From Promethearchaeota archaeon (lineage in GTDB: Archaea > Asgardarchaeota > Lokiarchaeia > Sigynarchaeales > SOKP01): a stretch of DNA of 27,695 nucleotides. The position numbers and the translations under genes are program-made. The notes under the pieces were generated by a model, which had not been told where the DNA came from, ran no database searches, and was given only the letters and a program-made list of their open reading frames with translations. Shown here piece by piece: positions 26,143 through 27,695 of the stretch (position 1 is the stretch's first letter; every line of letters starts with the position of its first letter). The DNA is taken from positions 1 to 27,695 of the forward strand of contig JAEOTJ010000243.1 of the NCBI GenBank assembly GCA_016839905.1. The letters run 5' to 3'.

Positions 26143-26272
26143 GTTTTATAGGTTTAACTTATTTTTTAAAATTTTTGGATATAAACCCAAAATTCTTAAC
26201 AAATCTTGTTTTATATTTCTTTAAAAATTATTGCATCATTCAGATATACTTACATAGTCTAGTGAGATTTTA

Positions 26273-27695
26273 ATGACCTTACCCGAAGAAGAACAGAAAA
26301 TATTAGATTATTGGGATTCAATTGAAATATTAAAATTAATACTTAATGCTAAAAAGCCTAAGGGCAAGTATGAATTTACAGAAGGACCTCCTACGGCAAA
26401 TGGATTACCTGGAGTCCATCACGTTTATTCAAGGAGTATAAAGGATATTATTATTAGATTTAAATTTATGGAAGGTTATTGGGTTCCTAGAAAAGCAGGA
26501 TGGGACACTCATGGATTACCAGTAGAATTAGAGATTGAAAAAAAATTAGGTTTAAAGACTAAAAAGGATATTTTGGATTATGGAATTGATAAATTCAATG
26601 AAAAATGCCGGGAGAGTGTTTTTACTTATGTAAAAGAATGGGAAAAGCTAACAAAAAGAATGGCATTCTGGTTAGATATGAATAATCCTTATATCACTTG
26701 TGAGAATTACTTTATGGAGTCTATATGGTGGTCCTTAAAACAGATATTTAAGAAAAACTTAATTTATAAGGGTAGAAAAGTAGTACCGTTTTGTCCTCGC
26801 TGTGAAACGACATTATCATCTCATGAAATCGCCTTAGGGTATCAAAATGTATCTGAAGAATCTATTTATATCACTTTTAAATTATTAGATCCAAAATGGG
26901 AAGGCGCAAAAATTATTGCTTGGACTACAACCCCTTGGACTTTATTAAGTAATATCGCTCTTGCTGCGAATCCTGATAGTCGGTATTCTCTTATTGAATA
27001 TGAAGGAGAAAAATTAATCATCGCCACCACTTTAATTCATAACATTTTAGAAGAAGGTACATACAAGAAAATAAGAGAGTTTTTCGGTTCAGACTTGATG
27101 TATGAAAAATATGAACCTTTATTTCCATATTTTGAATATTTATTAAAAGAAAATGGATATGTGGTTATAACTGGAGACTTTGTCACTACTGAATCCACAT
27201 CAGATAATATATCAACGGGATTTGTACATATTGCTCCGGCGTTTGGTGAAGATGATTTTAATGTCGGTCAAGAATTTGAGCTTCCATTTCTACAACCGAT
27301 TAATGAGAAGGGTTATTTTGATGATACTATTCCTCCTCTTGCGGGGAAATATTTTAAAATACACAGGGAGGATATTGGAAAAGAAGATGTGTGGGATACT
27401 GATAAATGGGTCGTTGATGAGTTGAAGAAAAAGGGGAAATTATATGATATAAGAGATTATGCTCATGATTATCCTTTCTGCTGGAGATGCAAGCGAGCAT
27501 TATTATATTATGCTAGGGAGTCCTGGTTTATTGAGATGACCCGATTTAGGGAAGCTCTATTAGAAACTAATGAAAATGTAAATTGGGTCCCAAAATCTAT
27601 TGGTATTGGGAGGTTTGGTAACTTCTTGGATCATGTAAGAGATTGGGCAATCTCTCGGGAGAGGTTCTGGGGCACTCCATTACCCCTTTGGATAT
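26273..27695 (+). CDS. ileS: Isoleucyl-tRNA synthetase, N-terminal part (runs off right edge)
   Basis: 474 codons are visible from ATG 26273-26275. Landmarks in order are YEFTEGPPTANGLPGVHHV with the HIGH-equivalent GVHH at 47-50, and RKAGWDTHGLPVELEIEKKL. CP1 editing-domain motifs follow (WTTTPWTLLSNIALA and GFVHIAPAFGEDDF), then two CxxC pairs (FCPRC and FCWRC), and DWAISRERFWGTPLPLW at the edge. This is a class I IleRS of the archaeal/eukaryotic branch. The KMSKS loop and anticodon-binding region lie outside the window. No Shine-Dalgarno is obvious. AGATATACT about 27 bases upstream could be a TATA box for a near-leaderless transcript. Confidence 0.95.
   Translation, partial: MTLPEEEQKILDYWDSIEILKLILNAKKPKGKYEFTEGPPTANGLPGVHHVYSRSIKDIIIRFKFMEGYWVPRKAGWDTHGLPVELEIEKKLGLKTKKDILDYGIDKFNEKCRESVFTYVKEWEKLTKRMAFWLDMNNPYITCENYFMESIWWSLKQIFKKNLIYKGRKVVPFCPRCETTLSSHEIALGYQNVSEESIYITFKLLDPKWEGAKIIAWTTTPWTLLSNIALAANPDSRYSLIEYEGEKLIIATTLIHNILEEGTYKKIREFFGSDLMYEKYEPLFPYFEYLLKENGYVVITGDFVTTESTSDNISTGFVHIAPAFGEDDFNVGQEFELPFLQPINEKGYFDDTIPPLAGKYFKIHREDIGKEDVWDTDKWVVDELKKKGKLYDIRDYAHDYPFCWRCKRALLYYARESWFIEMTRFREALLETNENVNWVPKSIGIGRFGNFLDHVRDWAISRERFWGTPLPLWI

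Noticed and set aside
27180..27425. 81-codon frame on the plus strand
   Set aside because: It is a shifted frame inside ileS, whose motifs are continuous through this stretch.

Overview
The window is very AT-rich (roughly 25-30% GC by eye). It carries a surface-glycan biosynthesis island followed by two genes that look chromosomal. The host is most likely an archaeon of the Asgard/Lokiarchaeia type. The reasons are a 558-residue protein with four UBC/RWD-like repeats and a C-terminal RING-like zinc domain at 24344-26020, an isoleucyl-tRNA synthetase of archaeal/eukaryotic style at 26273-27695, and TATA-like boxes close to start codons. This placement is inference, because no rRNA or other taxonomic marker lies in the window.

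Left part (1-11799). A GT-C membrane glycosyltransferase runs off the left edge. Next comes a set for making a nonulosonic (sialic/legionaminic-type) acid: a nucleotide-sugar 4,6-dehydratase, a DegT-family PLP aminotransferase, a NeuC/LegG-type 2-epimerase, a NeuB-type synthase, a PtmA-like short-chain dehydrogenase and a NeuA-type CMP transferase. The last four form a tight minus-strand operon (11799 to 8073). Interleaved is an amidination module: two WbpG/WbuX-type PP-loop sugar amidotransferases and one HisF-HisH (WbuZ-WbuY) fusion that should feed them ammonia. A formyltransferase-like enzyme lies next to it. Together these suggest a nonulosonate whose amino groups are formylated and/or turned into amidines. 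The second amidotransferase is interrupted by an in-frame TGA 70 codons before its natural end.

Middle part (12012-20848). A radical SAM enzyme is coupled to a family-2 glycosyltransferase. Then come a large GT-B-like transferase (candidate nonulosonate transferase), a SAM methyltransferase, a truncated sugar epimerase remnant, a Gfo/Idh/MocA oxidoreductase, and a large B12-binding-type radical SAM protein on the minus strand.

Right part (21176-27695). A non-hydrolysing UDP-GlcNAc 2-epimerase (minus) lies opposite an rmlA-rmlB pair (plus). The rmlA gene has no ATG/GTG/TTG upstream of its nucleotide-binding loop and appears to start at ATA. The multi-RWD/RING protein and the 5' part of ileS follow. 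No rmlC, rmlD, flippase, polymerase or N-acetyltransferase for the nonulosonate pathway is visible, so the pathway is incomplete here or continues outside the window. No tRNA, rRNA, CRISPR array or insertion sequence was seen.
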